Assembly (NCBI GenBank): GCA_004369085.1 | Contig: ML210497.1 | Span: forward strand, 1-20,378 | DNA from: Coprinopsis marcescibilis | Taxonomy: Eukaryota; Basidiomycota; Agaricomycetes; Agaricales; Psathyrellaceae | Reading direction: 5' to 3' | Length of the DNA stretch: 20,378 nucleotides | In this document: positions 1 through 9,375 of the stretch, in pieces | How the letters are laid out: every line of letters begins with the position of its first letter | Numbering within the stretch: position 1 is the first letter of the stretch | The notes under the pieces: generated by a model | Databases searched by the model: none | Seen by the model: only the letters and a program-made list of their open reading frames with translations | Told to the model about the DNA's origin: nothing | Program-made: the position numbers and the translations under genes

Positions 1-62
1 CCATGGAGCGCAGCTAATGCGCAGGCAGACAGGAGGCCAATGTATACGACTTGTGAGGACAT
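1..62 (-). CDS. Possible N-terminus of a secreted protein (partial, runs off left edge)
   Basis: Reading the minus strand, an ATG at 62-60 opens 20 codons to the window edge, beginning MSSQVVYIGLLSACALAALH. A short polar start followed by a hydrophobic core (VVYIGLL, then small residues) looks like a secretory signal peptide. The ATG has A at -3, and a TATA box (GTATATAA) lies about 100 bp upstream. The stretch keeps several CpGs, unlike the transposons to its right. Only 20 codons are visible, so no product can be named. Alternative: this is the leader of an LTR element whose LTR occupies about 63-410, and the frame is chance. Undecided. Confidence 0.33.
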   Translation of the reverse strand, partial: MSSQVVYIGLLSACALAALH

Positions 63-160
63 ATTTACCTGGTAGTAAGTAGCTGAGAGTTTGCTTATAG
101 CTTAGCAGGTGGTAGTTAAGAGGCAAGAGAGATAATTCATATAGGGCTAAACTACAGCCC

Positions 161-168
161 TTATATAC
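161..168 (-). promoter_or_regulatory. TATA box
   Basis: The minus strand reads GTATATAA, roughly 100 bp upstream of the ATG at 62. It suits either a host promoter or the U3/R border of an LTR. Confidence 0.4.
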
Positions 169-180
169 CTATTCTACAAG

Positions 181-240
181 TGTATTAGTAAGCAAGTTAC
201 ACACTACATGTGTATTAGTAAGCAAGTTACACACTACATG
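181..240. repeat. Exact 30-bp tandem duplication
   Basis: Two back-to-back identical 30-bp units (181-210 and 211-240), each starting TGTATTAGTA and ending ACACTACATG. They lie just upstream of the TATA box at 161-168. Perfect identity implies a recent duplication or conversion. Confidence 0.95.
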
Positions 241-321
241 TGATAAGTAAATATATAAATAGACATTGCTAGAATGTTCCAGCATAGTCTAGACTCAAGT
301 ATGAGTCGGTATGAATAATAA

Positions 322-341
322 TGACGCAAGTGGATGCGTCA
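322..341. repeat. Inverted repeat of TGACGCA motifs
   Basis: TGACGCA (322-328) and TGCGTCA (335-341) form perfect 7-bp arms around a 6-bp spacer. The half-site resembles bZIP/CRE-type sites. Further TGAC motifs follow at about 369-375 and 389-404. Confidence 0.55.
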
Positions 342-422
342 TGGTTTGTAATACTTTAGTCATGTATATGACATCAGCATATTCACTTAGTCACGTCACT
401 GACATAAGTGTAGTCAATCGTT

Positions 423-767
423 CTAAGTTCAACAGTTCCTGTATTTGTCCCAATCATAGGCATGGGATCCCCAGTCGTTTCCGTCATCATTGTGGTACCG
501 ACTATGTGAGCCCTTAAGGCAGTTGGGGTATAGTCAGTTGAGATTGCATTCATTGTCGGCTGGTAGGTGATGGGGTGCTGCTTCTTCACAAGTTTGGCAT
601 TCATACTGATGTGGGCAGAGGGCTTTGAGGTGTTTGTCAGAACAACAGGTGAAACATAACTTCTTTCCACTTCGGGTGGGTGGTGGTCGAGGGGTTTTGG
701 TTGTTCTGAAATTGGGAACACGTTCGTCTGAGTATGTCCGAATGGTAGAAGGTCCTGGAGTAGAGTT
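423..767 (-). pseudogene. 3' half of zinc-knuckle ORF, split by the Copia insertion
   Basis: In the frame set by the TSD codon AAC (767-765), the minus strand encodes a Pro/Arg/Lys-rich linker and then LCFTCCSDKHLKALC, a clean C-X2-C-X4-H-X4-C zinc knuckle. A second Cys/His cluster (CQTC...HH...C) and a CPNC-like NCLKGSHS remnant follow. This run of knuckles is typical of Gag-like nucleic-acid-binding proteins. In-frame TGA codons at 536-534 and 431-429 probably replace CGA; a TAG at 425-423 may be the true stop. It continues in frame the ORF at 6630-7600 once the 5.9-kb Copia element and one TSD copy are ignored. Exact family not recognised. Confidence 0.6.
763..767. repeat. Copia target-site duplication, left copy (GAGTT)
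   Basis: GAGTT directly abuts the outer edge of the left LTR at 768 and is repeated at 6630-6634 on the other side. A 5-bp duplication is normal for Ty1/Copia integrases. Confidence 0.9.
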
Positions 768-1147
768 TATGAGAATCAGTGTATGGGTGCAACAGTAACA
801 GTACCTGATGATACCAGAGAGTGCAGATGATAATGTCTAGCTATAGAGATAGAGGAATAGACTGCAGAGGCAGTAAAGACAATTGGATGGCTCTATTGAA
901 TACAGAGTAGAGATACCAGTATTTATACTGTATAGGAGAGGCTATGTAAAGTATTCATGTGCAGTCGTATCACATGTAGATAAGAGTATCAGTAAGCATA
1001 TAGCAATGTCCGACTAGATATGAGTCACATAGAGTCATAAGAGGTAAGAATGAGTAAGACCAAAGGCATAGCCGTATGGCCGCATACATAGCATATAATA
1101 TGGAATGGAGAGACAAGTAAACAAGTAAGCAATGTAGAATTCCAACA
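768..1147 (-). repeat. Copia 3' LTR
   Basis: 380 bp. On the minus strand it begins TGTTGGAATTC (1147 downward) and ends TCTCATA at 768. It matches the LTR at 6257-6629 and the solo LTR at 14188-14568. The minus strand carries the TATA box TATAAATA (927-920). It has an extra 8 bp (a TTACTTG-type direct repeat) missing from the 5' LTR but present in the solo LTR. Confidence 0.95.
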
Positions 1148-1155
1148 CTCCCCTC
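1148..1155 (-). other. Copia polypurine tract
   Basis: The minus strand reads GAGGGGAG immediately before the 3' LTR start TGTTGG. This is the expected place and composition for the plus-strand primer. The pol stop TGA (1156-1154) overlaps it. Confidence 0.8.
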
Positions 1156-4100
1156 AAACCAAGTGGAGTCCCATGGACATAGCAAAGTGTTTGGCCTTGA
1201 CAGAAGGAAGAGCCTTTGTAAAGATGTTGGTGGTCATAGATGCAGTCAGACAAAAGATGAGCTTGATCTTTCCGTCTTCAACAGAATAGTGGATGAAGTG
1301 AAATCGTATGTCGATGTGCTTGGTGCATGCATGATAGCGGTCATCATGAGCAAGAGCGATGGTGGACATGTTGTTGGAATGAAGTGGGAAAGGATGGATG
1401 TTGATGTTGGTGAAAACTTCAGAGAGAAGGTTTTGTAACCAGATGGCTTCCTTGGTGGCATGGGTAAGGGTGACATATTTGGCCTCAGTAGTGGAGAGGG
1501 TAACAAGTTCCTGTTGCTTGGAAGACCAGGAAACAGTGCCACTGTCTATCATAAAGATGTAACCGGAGATAGCATGGCGATCAGGGGATGACATGCCGTT
1601 GGCGTTGGAGAAATCCATGAATGGAAGGGGTGTCATGTCCATAAGTGAGTTGGTAATCACAGGTTTGGTTGAGATAGGTGTAAACCTTGCATAAGGTGTG
1701 CCAGTGCTTGCGGCCAGGATTGGTGGAGTAGCATGATAGCTGCAAGATGTGAGTAGGAGACGTTGGGTTGAGTTGTGATGGCGCAGTACATGAGAGCTCC
1801 CAGAGCTTCATGATATGGAAGTTTGTGCATGAGGGAAATGTCCTCGGGTGTTTGGGGTTCATCTTCTTTGGTAAAGATGATTGCCAGATCAAATGGGATG
1901 GATGACTTGCTGTGCTGGGAATTATTGAAGACTGGGTAACGTTGAATGATGGAATCAATGTAGGCCTTCTGGGAAAGTGAAAGGGTCCAGGTGGTGCGAT
2001 CACAGATGATATCAATGCCAAGTAGCCAGTGAAGTTCCCCACCATTGGTGACGTCAAGATGCTTCTTGACAAGTCCTTTGAGGATGTGCATGGCAGCATT
2101 GTTAGGAGTGATGAGAGTGGTGTTGTCGACATGGGTGAATATGATCTGGACGGATTTGTCACTGAAGTGACGATAGAAGACGGCGTTGTCATGTTCGGAT
2201 CAGGTGAAGTTGAGTTTGTCTTCAAGGATGGACCGGAGTGTGGTGTACCAGTGGTGACCGGCTTGCTTAAGACCATAGAGAGTGGCATTCAACTTGAGAA
2301 CTTGCCCAGGTTTGAGACCTGGTATCTTGACGTGTTCAGGTGGTCGAAGATAGATGCATTCGTTCTTGTCAAGTTTGCCGTATAGGTAGGCTGACTTGAT
2401 GTCCATCTGATGAATAGACCAGCCATTGCGATTGGCAAGAGCGATGAGGGAACGGGATGATGCGAGTTGGGTGATAGAAGCTTAAGTGTCGTCGGAGTAG
2501 TAATCAACTCCTTCAACTTGGGTGAAACCTTTGGCAACTAGGCGAGCTTGATGGCCGGTGACTTGTGCTGATGCGTCATGTTTAGTGCGGAATACCCATT
2601 TACTTGCAATGATGTTGACATCAGGTGGTGGATTGACAATGGTGTATGTGTTGCGATCTTGGAGTCGTTTCATTTTGTCATACATGGCGGCTTCCCATTT
2701 TGGCCAATCAGATTGTTGCTGAGCTTCTTTGACAGTATAGGGGTCGAAAGCGATGGCCTTGGCAGATGAGTCAGATAGTGTGGCTGATAAAGCGATTTCT
2801 TCAACAAGGTTGGTGTGAGCAAGTCCTTCAGCAATGTCATGGAGTTTTTGTGATGGGTGAGCAGAACATTTGGTGTGAAGGATGTTGGGATCAACTGGCT
2901 CGTGGATTTCGTTGAGTTCCTCAGATGCGTTGATGGGGATAGGAGCAGGGGCTGGAATGTCAGATTGTGGTGAATTTTCCGGAATTGTATCGACTGGTTT
3001 GAGTTCCCAATCAATATCAGATAACTCCCCCTCAATTCGGGGAATTTCGCGAGTGGAAAAGACGACATCACGTTCCATGGTGATAGTGCGTTGAGATGGC
3101 CAATAGATCCGATGACCTTTGGATTCTGGATCAGGACCAATCCAGCGTGCTTCCACAGCTCTCTCGGCAAGCTTGGAGTTAGGGATGCAAGTAACAAAAC
3201 AAATGGCACTGAAGGGACGGAGTTGAGATAAGTCAGGCTTCTTGTCGAAGCAGAGTTCATATGGTGTCTTCATACCAATGGCTTTCTTTGGAGTGTGATT
3301 CCAGGCGTAAACAGTGAATTCAATTGCATTTCCCCATAACCAGTGGGGTAGCTGAGAACTGGAAAGGATGGTGCGAACGCCGTTGAATATTGTGCTATGT
3401 GAGCATTTGACAGTGCTGTTTTCTTCTGGAGTGTCGTGGACAGTAAGCTTCCTGATGGTGCCTTCAGATTTGAGATATTGAGTAAATTCCTTTGATAAGA
3501 ATTCTCCCCCACAATCAGAATGTAGGATCTTGATCTTGGCCTGGTGTTGTTCCTTGAGCATGGTTGTGTAGGCCTTGTAATGTGGTAACGCCTCGTCCTT
3601 GGACTTGAGTAAAAGCTCCTCAATCCAATAGCTGTGTTCGTCAAGGATGCTGAGCATGTAGATTGCGTGGTTGATCGTGTGGAGTGGAGCAGGTCCCCAG
3701 ATGTCCAGATGGACTAAGTCGCCGAAATTGGCAGCGCAGGCAGAAGTGTGGGATTTGGGGATATCCTTGTGATGAGCTTTTCCCTTGATACAGCTCTCAC
3801 ATTCGACCTCCTCCATGTGAGCAGGGTCGAGCCTGAAGCCACGGACTTCAGGATCATTGAGCAGATGCTTGATGTATGTGTAGTTGATGTGCCTGAGACG
3901 GCAATGCACCTCGTAGAGGGAAATAAGGGGTTCCTTCGAAGTTGTGGAGTAAGTGGATTTGATGCTTTGGGTGGAGACTTGGTAGAGTCGATTCAGTGAC
4001 TTGGGGATGATGCCAATGAGATTTCCAGATGGGTTGTAAACACAGAGTTTCCCTCCTTTGAACATACAGGTGAAACCAGCTTCGTCAATGCGGCCAATGG

Positions 4101-4572
4101 ATAGGAGGGTGGTGTGAATCTCAGGGCAATAGAGAACATCCTTGAGTTGAACAGTATGATGACTGTCACTGAGTGGAAGCTTGATGGTCATTTGACCTAC
4201 ACCTTTCGCTGGAAAGGTTTGACAGTTTGCTGCTTGAATGATTTGGTCAGCCAGAGGGCAGTAATTGGTGAGCAGATCTTGATGAGGGGTCATGTGGCAA
4301 GTGCAGCCTGAATCGAAGATCTCAGTCTTCTCATCAGAACTATGGTTGGCGTTAGCATGGAATGCATGTTCGTCCAGATGGACAGGAATTTCCACAATGG
4401 GTTGGTTGACGAGATTGTCAACAGTGATGGTAGATGAGGATTGATGGAGTTCCCACAAGGCGTCTTTGATGAGATCATCGTCAACAAGTAAAGAGCACCA
4501 GACAGTCTCAAAACAGGTTGGGTCCTCAACATAGTTGGCTGAATCGAGTTTCTTGCCAGTGGTTGGCTTCAA
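1154..4572 (-). pseudogene. pol: Copia Pol: protease, integrase, RT, RNase H (degenerate)
   Basis: It continues the Gag frame. Protease: FDSGCT, with catalytic Asp at 4314-4312. Integrase: a damaged HHCC finger ending CESC, first Asp in LVHLDIWGP (3705-3703), second in LHSDCGGEF (3516-3514). The third acidic residue, normally in an NGxAER context, is Lys (AAA, 3408-3406). RT: RVT_2-type block SKWVFRTKHD, RLVAKGFTQVEGVDYY, then QMDIKSAYLYGKL. The YVDD active site has become HVDN (2133-2122). RNase H near 1154-1620 retains SGYIFMIDSGTVSWSSKQQ and STTEA, with the usual DAN as NAN. In-frame stops are TAA at 2484-2482 and TGA at 2202-2200; two frameshifts lie near 1690 and 1617. Protein inactive. 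Confidence 0.93.
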
Positions 4573-4616
4573 GTTATTGTTGTTATTGTTGTTGTTGTTG
4601 TTGTTGTTGTTGGTGT
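4573..4616. repeat. GTT/GTA-type trinucleotide repeat encoding poly-Asn
   Basis: A run of GTT with a few ATT triplets on the plus strand reads as AAC/AAT on the minus strand, giving about 14 consecutive Asn codons in Gag-Pol, next to a Ser-rich run. Such microsatellites change length by slippage. Confidence 0.85.
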
Positions 4617-6201
4617 TCGATGACGATGAACTTGAGCTTGATGAGGAATTGTTGGTGGAGGTAGAGTCGGCCGAATTGGCCTGATTACAGTGTTGCTTGG
4701 GTGAAGGACACTTGTCAGCTCAATGACTGGTGCTGCCACAGTTGTGGAATTTGCCTGATGACTTGTTGGAACTGCCAGATGACGAATTCAAATTGTTGTT
4801 GTTGCTGTTGTTGCCGCAATAATTGTTGTTTCCTCCTCGGCCACGGCCATGGCCATGTTCGTTACCCTGGCCTCGATTTCTGGATGAGCAGTTGTTGTTG
4901 TTCTGATGGTTGGATGTGTAGTTGGCAGATTCCGTAGACTTGGTCTTGCCAGCTGATTTGCTCTGGATGTAGGTGATGAGCTCAGATACTGTAAGTTCCT
5001 TCTTGGTGGAGTCTGACAGGTTGTTGAGCTGGTTGTGCAGTTCATAACTGCGCTTGAGATTGGAGGCAAGTTTGGATAACTGCTTGGGGATTGTGGAGAT
5101 GATAGCATCAATGAATTGGTGATTGGATATGTCCTCGGCAGTGTGGGCAATGGCCTCCCAAAGATTTGTGAGATGGTTGAGATGGTGTGAAACCTTGGAT
5201 TCATTGTTGCACTTGGTGGTGAATAAATTGGCAATGGATTTGGCCTTGACAATGGCATTGGAGATGTTGAAATCCTTCTTGAGAGTGGTAATTAGCTCAT
5301 GGGGGATGGTTTTCTTGATGTAGTGAAGGTAGATCGAATCAGAGATGATGGTTGTAATGGCATTGATGAGATTGGTGTCCTTTGCTATATCATCAGCGTT
5401 GGTTCCAGGTGCTGTGGTCAGGAATTTCTGGTAGCTGATGAAGGCAGCAGCACGTTCAACGCAGCTGAACCAGATAGCCCAGTTGGAGCCATCAGGCTTG
5501 AGCTTCTCAATGTGCTGTAGAGCCTTGGATGCTTTGGATGCCATGTCGTCGTCTGAATCCAGATCGATATTTGCCAGAGGCAGAGTAGGTGGAGGTGGAG
5601 GTGGTTCCAGAGGGTTGGGATCGCTCTTTGGTTTCTTTGGTGATGCTGGTTCTTCCTTGTCAGATTCGCTGCAAGATGGATCAGCGTCTGGATCTTCGGG
5701 CTTCTTGGGATCAGAGCTGGAAGGTTTGGAAGGGATAGAAGGTGCTGATGCAGATGGTTTGTTGGAAAGGTAGTTGATGATGAGTTTCTCGTTGCTTTCG
5801 TTGGGATACTCGATGTGGGCAATGTTTAGGGTCCTCCTGATGGTTCGTAGTTTGTCTTTGGTGATGAATTGGATGTACCAGTTTGGACAAGGTTGTTTGA
5901 TGCAAGTTTCTGGTTTGTGCGAATCAACGTGGTAGTTGTTTGCTTTGCCGTTTGGAGCCTCAGTGAAGAAGTGGATTAACTTTTTGCAGAGTGGTGGTTT
6001 GTCGATGGCAATGACATTGGATGTAGGGCTGGTAACAGTGCTAGACTTTGCCGATCATTGTTTGCGAAGAAGACTTTCGGGGTCATCAAGAGATGGAACT
6101 ACTGGACCATAGGATTGTTGATAATGAGTAGGGATTGAGGAAGATGGTTGAGACGATTGTGGATGGTTAGGGTTGGTATGAGTTTTCTGAGCTAAGGGCA
6201 T
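4573..6201 (-). pseudogene. gag: Copia Gag with long N-terminal extension and Asn-rich tail
   Basis: An ATG at 6201-6199, 39 nt inside the PBS, opens the same frame as pol, so this is a single gag-pol ORF. Order: Ser/Gln/Pro-rich start; a stretch with ETCIKQPCPNWYIQF; an acidic/proline linker (PPPPPP, DSDDD); the Gag core from the Met at 5544 (MASKASKALQHIEKLKPDGS); then an Asn/Gly/Arg-rich tail and a damaged zinc knuckle (FHNCGSTSH, stop, ADKC; the first Cys is Phe). Ser and Asn homopolymers follow. TGA stops at 6057-6055 and 4722-4720 interrupt it; the second sits where the knuckle would have Arg. Copia Gag usually starts near the MASKASK point, so the extension of about 219 codons is unusual. 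Confidence 0.8.
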
Positions 6202-6239
6202 AAACACAGATGTGTAGACTTGGCGATGAAGTCATTATA

Positions 6240-6256
6240 GCCCAGGGCCCATAACC
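6240..6256 (-). other. Copia primer-binding site for a half initiator-Met tRNA
   Basis: Directly after the 5' LTR end (6257) the minus strand reads GGTTATGGGCCCTGGGC. Its complement, CAGGGCCCATAACC, matches the anticodon stem-loop of eukaryotic initiator tRNA-Met (CAU in the loop), not the tRNA 3' end. Drosophila copia is known to use this internal site, priming with a tRNA-iMet fragment cut in the anticodon loop. I infer the same priming here. Confidence 0.75.
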
Positions 6257-6629
6257 TATAAGAATAAGTGTATGGGTGGCAACAGTAACAGTACCTGATG
6301 ATACTGGAGAGCACAGACAATAACGTCTAGCTATAGAGATAGAGGAATAGACTGCAGAGGCAGTAAAGACAATTGGATAGCTCTATTGAATACAGAGTAG
6401 AGATACCAGTATTTATACTGTATAGGAGAGGCTGTGTAAAGTGTTCATGTGCACTCATATTACATGTAGATAAGAGTATTAGTAAGCATATGGCAATGTC
6501 CGACTAGATATGAGTCACATAGAGTCATAAGAGATAAGAATGAGTAAGACCGAAGGCATAGCCGTATGGCTGCGTACATAGCATATGATATGGAATGGAG
6601 AGACAAGTAAGCAATGTAGAATTCCAACA
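6257..6629 (-). repeat. Copia 5' LTR
   Basis: 373 bp, starting TGTTGGAATTC on the minus strand at 6629. The TATA box TATAAATA lies at 6417-6410. It lacks the 8-bp extra repeat present in the 3' LTR and in the solo LTR. Confidence 0.95.
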
Positions 6630-6634
6630 GAGTT
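6630..6634. repeat. Copia target-site duplication, right copy (GAGTT)
   Basis: GAGTT abuts the outer edge of the 5' LTR and matches 763-767. Confidence 0.9.
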
Positions 6635-7600
6635 CGCCTGGTTATTGCATTGATTTCCTTTGATTTGGATAGTGGAAGCTGGATCAGCAAGTCTGACTGA
6701 TAATAGAATGGTTTTGCAGGATCTTTTGGGAGTTGGCTGAGTTCTCCCTTTGACCATTGGAGAAAAATGTGTCGTGGGGACGTGTTGGGTTCATGTCAGT
6801 CCTCGGACGATGGCTTTTCCTTTAATTGCTGTTCAGGTGTCAGTTGTCGAGATCAAGGGATTGGTTCTTGTTTGAGAATCTGTTGGTTTTGAGATATTAT
6901 CATCTTGAGGTTGGTTGGGTTCTGATGCTCCTGGCAATCTGGGAGAGGATGTTGCATTCTGTGGTAGTGGTTTCTTGATTGAGGTAGGGGTTATTTCAAC
7001 AATGGAATTGTCTGACTTTACTGATTCCTGTTCCTCCTTTTCTTGATTCCTTTTCCTGTGCCTTTTATTGCATTCCATAAGGAGTAAGGCCCAAGATTCT
7101 TGAAGCATTCTCCCAAATGAGTCCAAATTAGAAAATTGATGTTGCAAGTCATGGAGGAGTTTCTTCGCATCTTGAATACTTGCGAAGAGTCATTCATGTT
7201 GAAACACAAATTGTTGAAAGGAGATGTAAGTGTTGGCTTTTACATTGTCAGAATGGTCTTGGTCTCCATTCATGGGGTTGAATTGGTCAATGGGAATTGA
7301 GAAGAATTTGTCTGAGCTGATGGTACAGTAGTACCACTCTGCTATTTCTTCTTCTTCTTTGGTGCTTGCAGTTCGATAAGTTCTGTTGAATCCTTTTCGA
7401 AGAGGGTGTTCCTTTTGAGGGGGGTGCTCGTATCAGTGGGGAAGATAAAGGGGGTGTTCATAAAAAGCGTATTGAGCATTTGTGGTTCGTTCGAGTTCAT
7501 CATCTGGGTTGGTTGGGTATTCTATGTTGTACTGTCCAGGTCAAGTGGGGATAGGGCCGATGAGTTCATCAGAATAAGCAAGGTTGTTGGTTTGAGACAT
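6630..7600 (-). pseudogene. 5' half of zinc-knuckle ORF located just after Gypsy pol
   Basis: An ATG at 7600-7598 (MSQTNNLAYSDELIGPIPT) opens a frame that runs to the Copia insertion at 6634 and resumes at 767. In-frame stops at 7543, 7435, 7192, 6835 and 6793 (first base) are all TGA. The protein has an acidic N-terminus, a segment EEEIAEWYYCTISSDKFFSI, a helical part (LLHDLQHQFSNLDSFGRMLQ), then a Lys/Ser/Pro-rich region. With the part at 423-767 it makes about 430 codons ending in zinc knuckles, a Gag-like plan. It begins 70 bp downstream of the Gypsy pol stop with no LTR between, so it may be an extra ORF of that element, or the gag of a second truncated element. Confidence 0.6.
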
Positions 7601-7670
7601 TGTTGGGCAAATTATGATGGGTGGTTAATCTGGGTAGATTGAAGTTCTTGTTTCGATTGTTCTTGTCTTT

Positions 7671-9375
7671 TTATAATCGATGTAACTTCTTGTAATCTTC
7701 CAAGATCTGAGTGGCATTGGTCAAGTGACAAGGTGGTTCCCATGATGCTTTGGATAACAGGTATCCTTTCCATTGGACGAGGAACAAGTGACCTTTCCCT
7801 TGTTTTTTGTGATTGATAATCGACTCCACTTCGTATTCTTCTTGTCCATCAATAAGGTCAGGTGGTGGAGTGGTGTGGGAGGGTCTGTGCATGTTGGTTC
7901 CCATATATAGGGATAACCATATGGTATGGAAAACGTTGTGGATTTTCCATTGGTCCAGTAAGGCAAGGCAATAAGAGACTGGTCCTATGACTTCTGTTAT
8001 CTTGAAGGGTCCTTCCTGTTTTGGTCTTATCTTGTTGGAGAGATATCACCGATTAAGGTTCTTGGCTTCTAGCCATACTTTGTCGCCAAGTTTGAATGGA
8101 ATGATGTTGTTTTGTGACCTGCCAATCATTCGATTTCGGGCTAGTTCATGTGCAGCGATGGCTTCTTTTTGAGATAAGGTGAGGTCCGTCATTCTTTCTT
8201 TGACAGATGGAATGTTTGTTTGTTCAAAGGCTTCTGAAATGCCTTGTGGTTGAAGTCCCATGATCAATTCGAATGGTGTCTTTTGGTTGTCTGCATGTCT
8301 TCGATTGTTGTAGGTGAATTCGAGCATGGGAATATGATCTTTCCATGTTTCGGGATGATTCACGCAGTGTATATTTGAACTTCTTGAAGTCCTCATTCGG
8401 AGTTTCCATCAGTTTGAGGGTGATAAGCGGTGGAAAGTTGGGAGTTGATTCCTAGTCTTTTCAAAATTTCTTGATGAGATTTTGCTGTGAAGTTGGGTCC
8501 TCTGTCAGATATAATCCTTTTGGGAATACCAAACCTTTTGAAGGTCAAATCAATAATCCTTTTTGCCATGGTTTCAGCATCAACTTCCTTGTTGCATGGG
8601 GTGAAAATTATCCCCTTCATAAGGCCTTGATCCACCTGGATCAAAATTGAATCGTAGGTTGTGCTGTTTTCTTCAATGGGGGGAAGTCCTAACATGAGGT
8701 CAATAGTGACGAATGCAAATGGTCAATGTGATCCCGTGGATTTATTTGGAATGAGTGTCGGTTTTAATGGCCATCGATTGATCTTGAACTGTTGGCAAAT
8801 TGTACATCCTTTGACGTAGTCTCATACAGCTCCTCTGATGCCAGGGAACCAGTAGTTCTGGCTGACTTTGTAGTAGGTTTCAAGTTCTCCTGGGTGTCCA
8901 GCGAGAATCGAGTCATGATGGTCGCGGATTATTTGTCATCAGAGTTCTTGATTTTGGGGAATGTATATTTTTCCATGAAAGAACAGTGCCGTTTTGCCGT
9001 CTTTGGATTTGGTGTGCCAATCTGCCAGATCTTTTCATAATTTGGTAGGAATGTTTTTGGATTTCAAAAGATCTTGTATTTTGTCAGCCATTCCAACATC
9101 GAAGTTTTCTTCAGGTTGATCCAGGACTTGTGCCAACAGGTTGGTATTCATCAATTTCAATTCAACTTCTTTTGGAAATTGTTCTTCCAAAAGGAGAATC
9201 ATGTCTTCATTATCATGATCAGTGTGTTCCAGGAGATGATCTGGTCGTTGTGAGAGTGCGTCCGATTGTACCATTTTGCTTCCAGGAGTGTAGTTGAATC
9301 GATAATTGAATTTGGTAAGGAAGGTGTACCATCTTGCTTGTCATTGATTCAGTTTCCATGTCTCTTGGAAGTACA
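7671..9375 (-). pseudogene. pol: Gypsy Pol: RNase H end, integrase and chromodomain
   Basis: After a frameshift near 9375 the minus strand reads LNQ(TGA)[11 protein letters not shown] and [10 protein letters not shown], the usual end of RNase H. The integrase zinc finger follows (DHHDSILAGHPG ... V(TGA)DYVKGCTICQQ; the usual residue at that TGA is Arg). The catalytic core has VTIDLMLGLPP, IISDRGPNFTAKS and STAYHPQTDGNSE, with all three acidic residues visible. Frameshifts near 8392 and 8350 precede HPETWKDHIPMLEFTYN. A GPY/F-like module (GPFKI...IHNVFH) and a chromodomain (EYEVESIINHKKQGKG, LVQWKGY, SWEP) at about 7840-7671 close the protein. Chromodomains target integration to marked chromatin. 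Several more TGA stops are present (for example 8824-8822). Confidence 0.92.

Larger units (their letters stand above)
63..422 (-). promoter_or_regulatory. Promoter-like or LTR-like upstream region
   Basis: No coding sequence is seen. Reading the minus strand, it holds a TATA box GTATATAA at 168-161, a GGGCT...AGCCC inverted repeat just downstream, a heat-shock-element-like dyad GAATGTTC at 272-279, and several TGAC/TGACG motifs between 322 and 412 of the kind bound by bZIP factors. It could be the promoter of the possible gene at the left edge. It could equally be an LTR read on the minus strand, starting near TGTCAGTGACG (about 412) and ending near the TGTCCTCACA at about 61-52. A second copy of it in the window, which would settle the LTR reading, was not found. 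Confidence 0.4.
768..6629 (-). mobile_element. Full-length Ty1/Copia LTR retrotransposon (dead)
   Basis: A 5,862-bp element read on the minus strand: 5' LTR 6257-6629, primer-binding site 6240-6256, single gag-pol frame 6201-1154, polypurine tract about 1155-1148, 3' LTR 768-1147, bounded by the 5-bp TSD GAGTT. Domain order Gag, protease, integrase, reverse transcriptase, RNase H is the Copia order. By eye the two LTRs differ at about 22 of roughly 372 aligned positions, nearly all transitions, plus an 8-bp and a 1-bp indel. Four stops, two frameshifts and lost catalytic residues mean it cannot move by itself. It sits inside a zinc-knuckle ORF. Confidence 0.95.

Noticed and set aside
181..240. 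30-bp repeats as a CRISPR-like array
   Set aside because: The two units are directly adjacent with no spacer, and the genome is eukaryotic.
1163..1438. Plus-strand open frames opposite Copia and Gypsy (for example 1163-1438, 2029-2385, 11790-12065)
   Set aside because: They are antisense shadows of recognisable pol/gag domains and show no family features of their own.
6240..6256. tRNA gene fragment next to the Copia LTR
   Set aside because: Only the anticodon region matches and it directly abuts the LTR, as expected for a primer-binding site; no cloverleaf follows.
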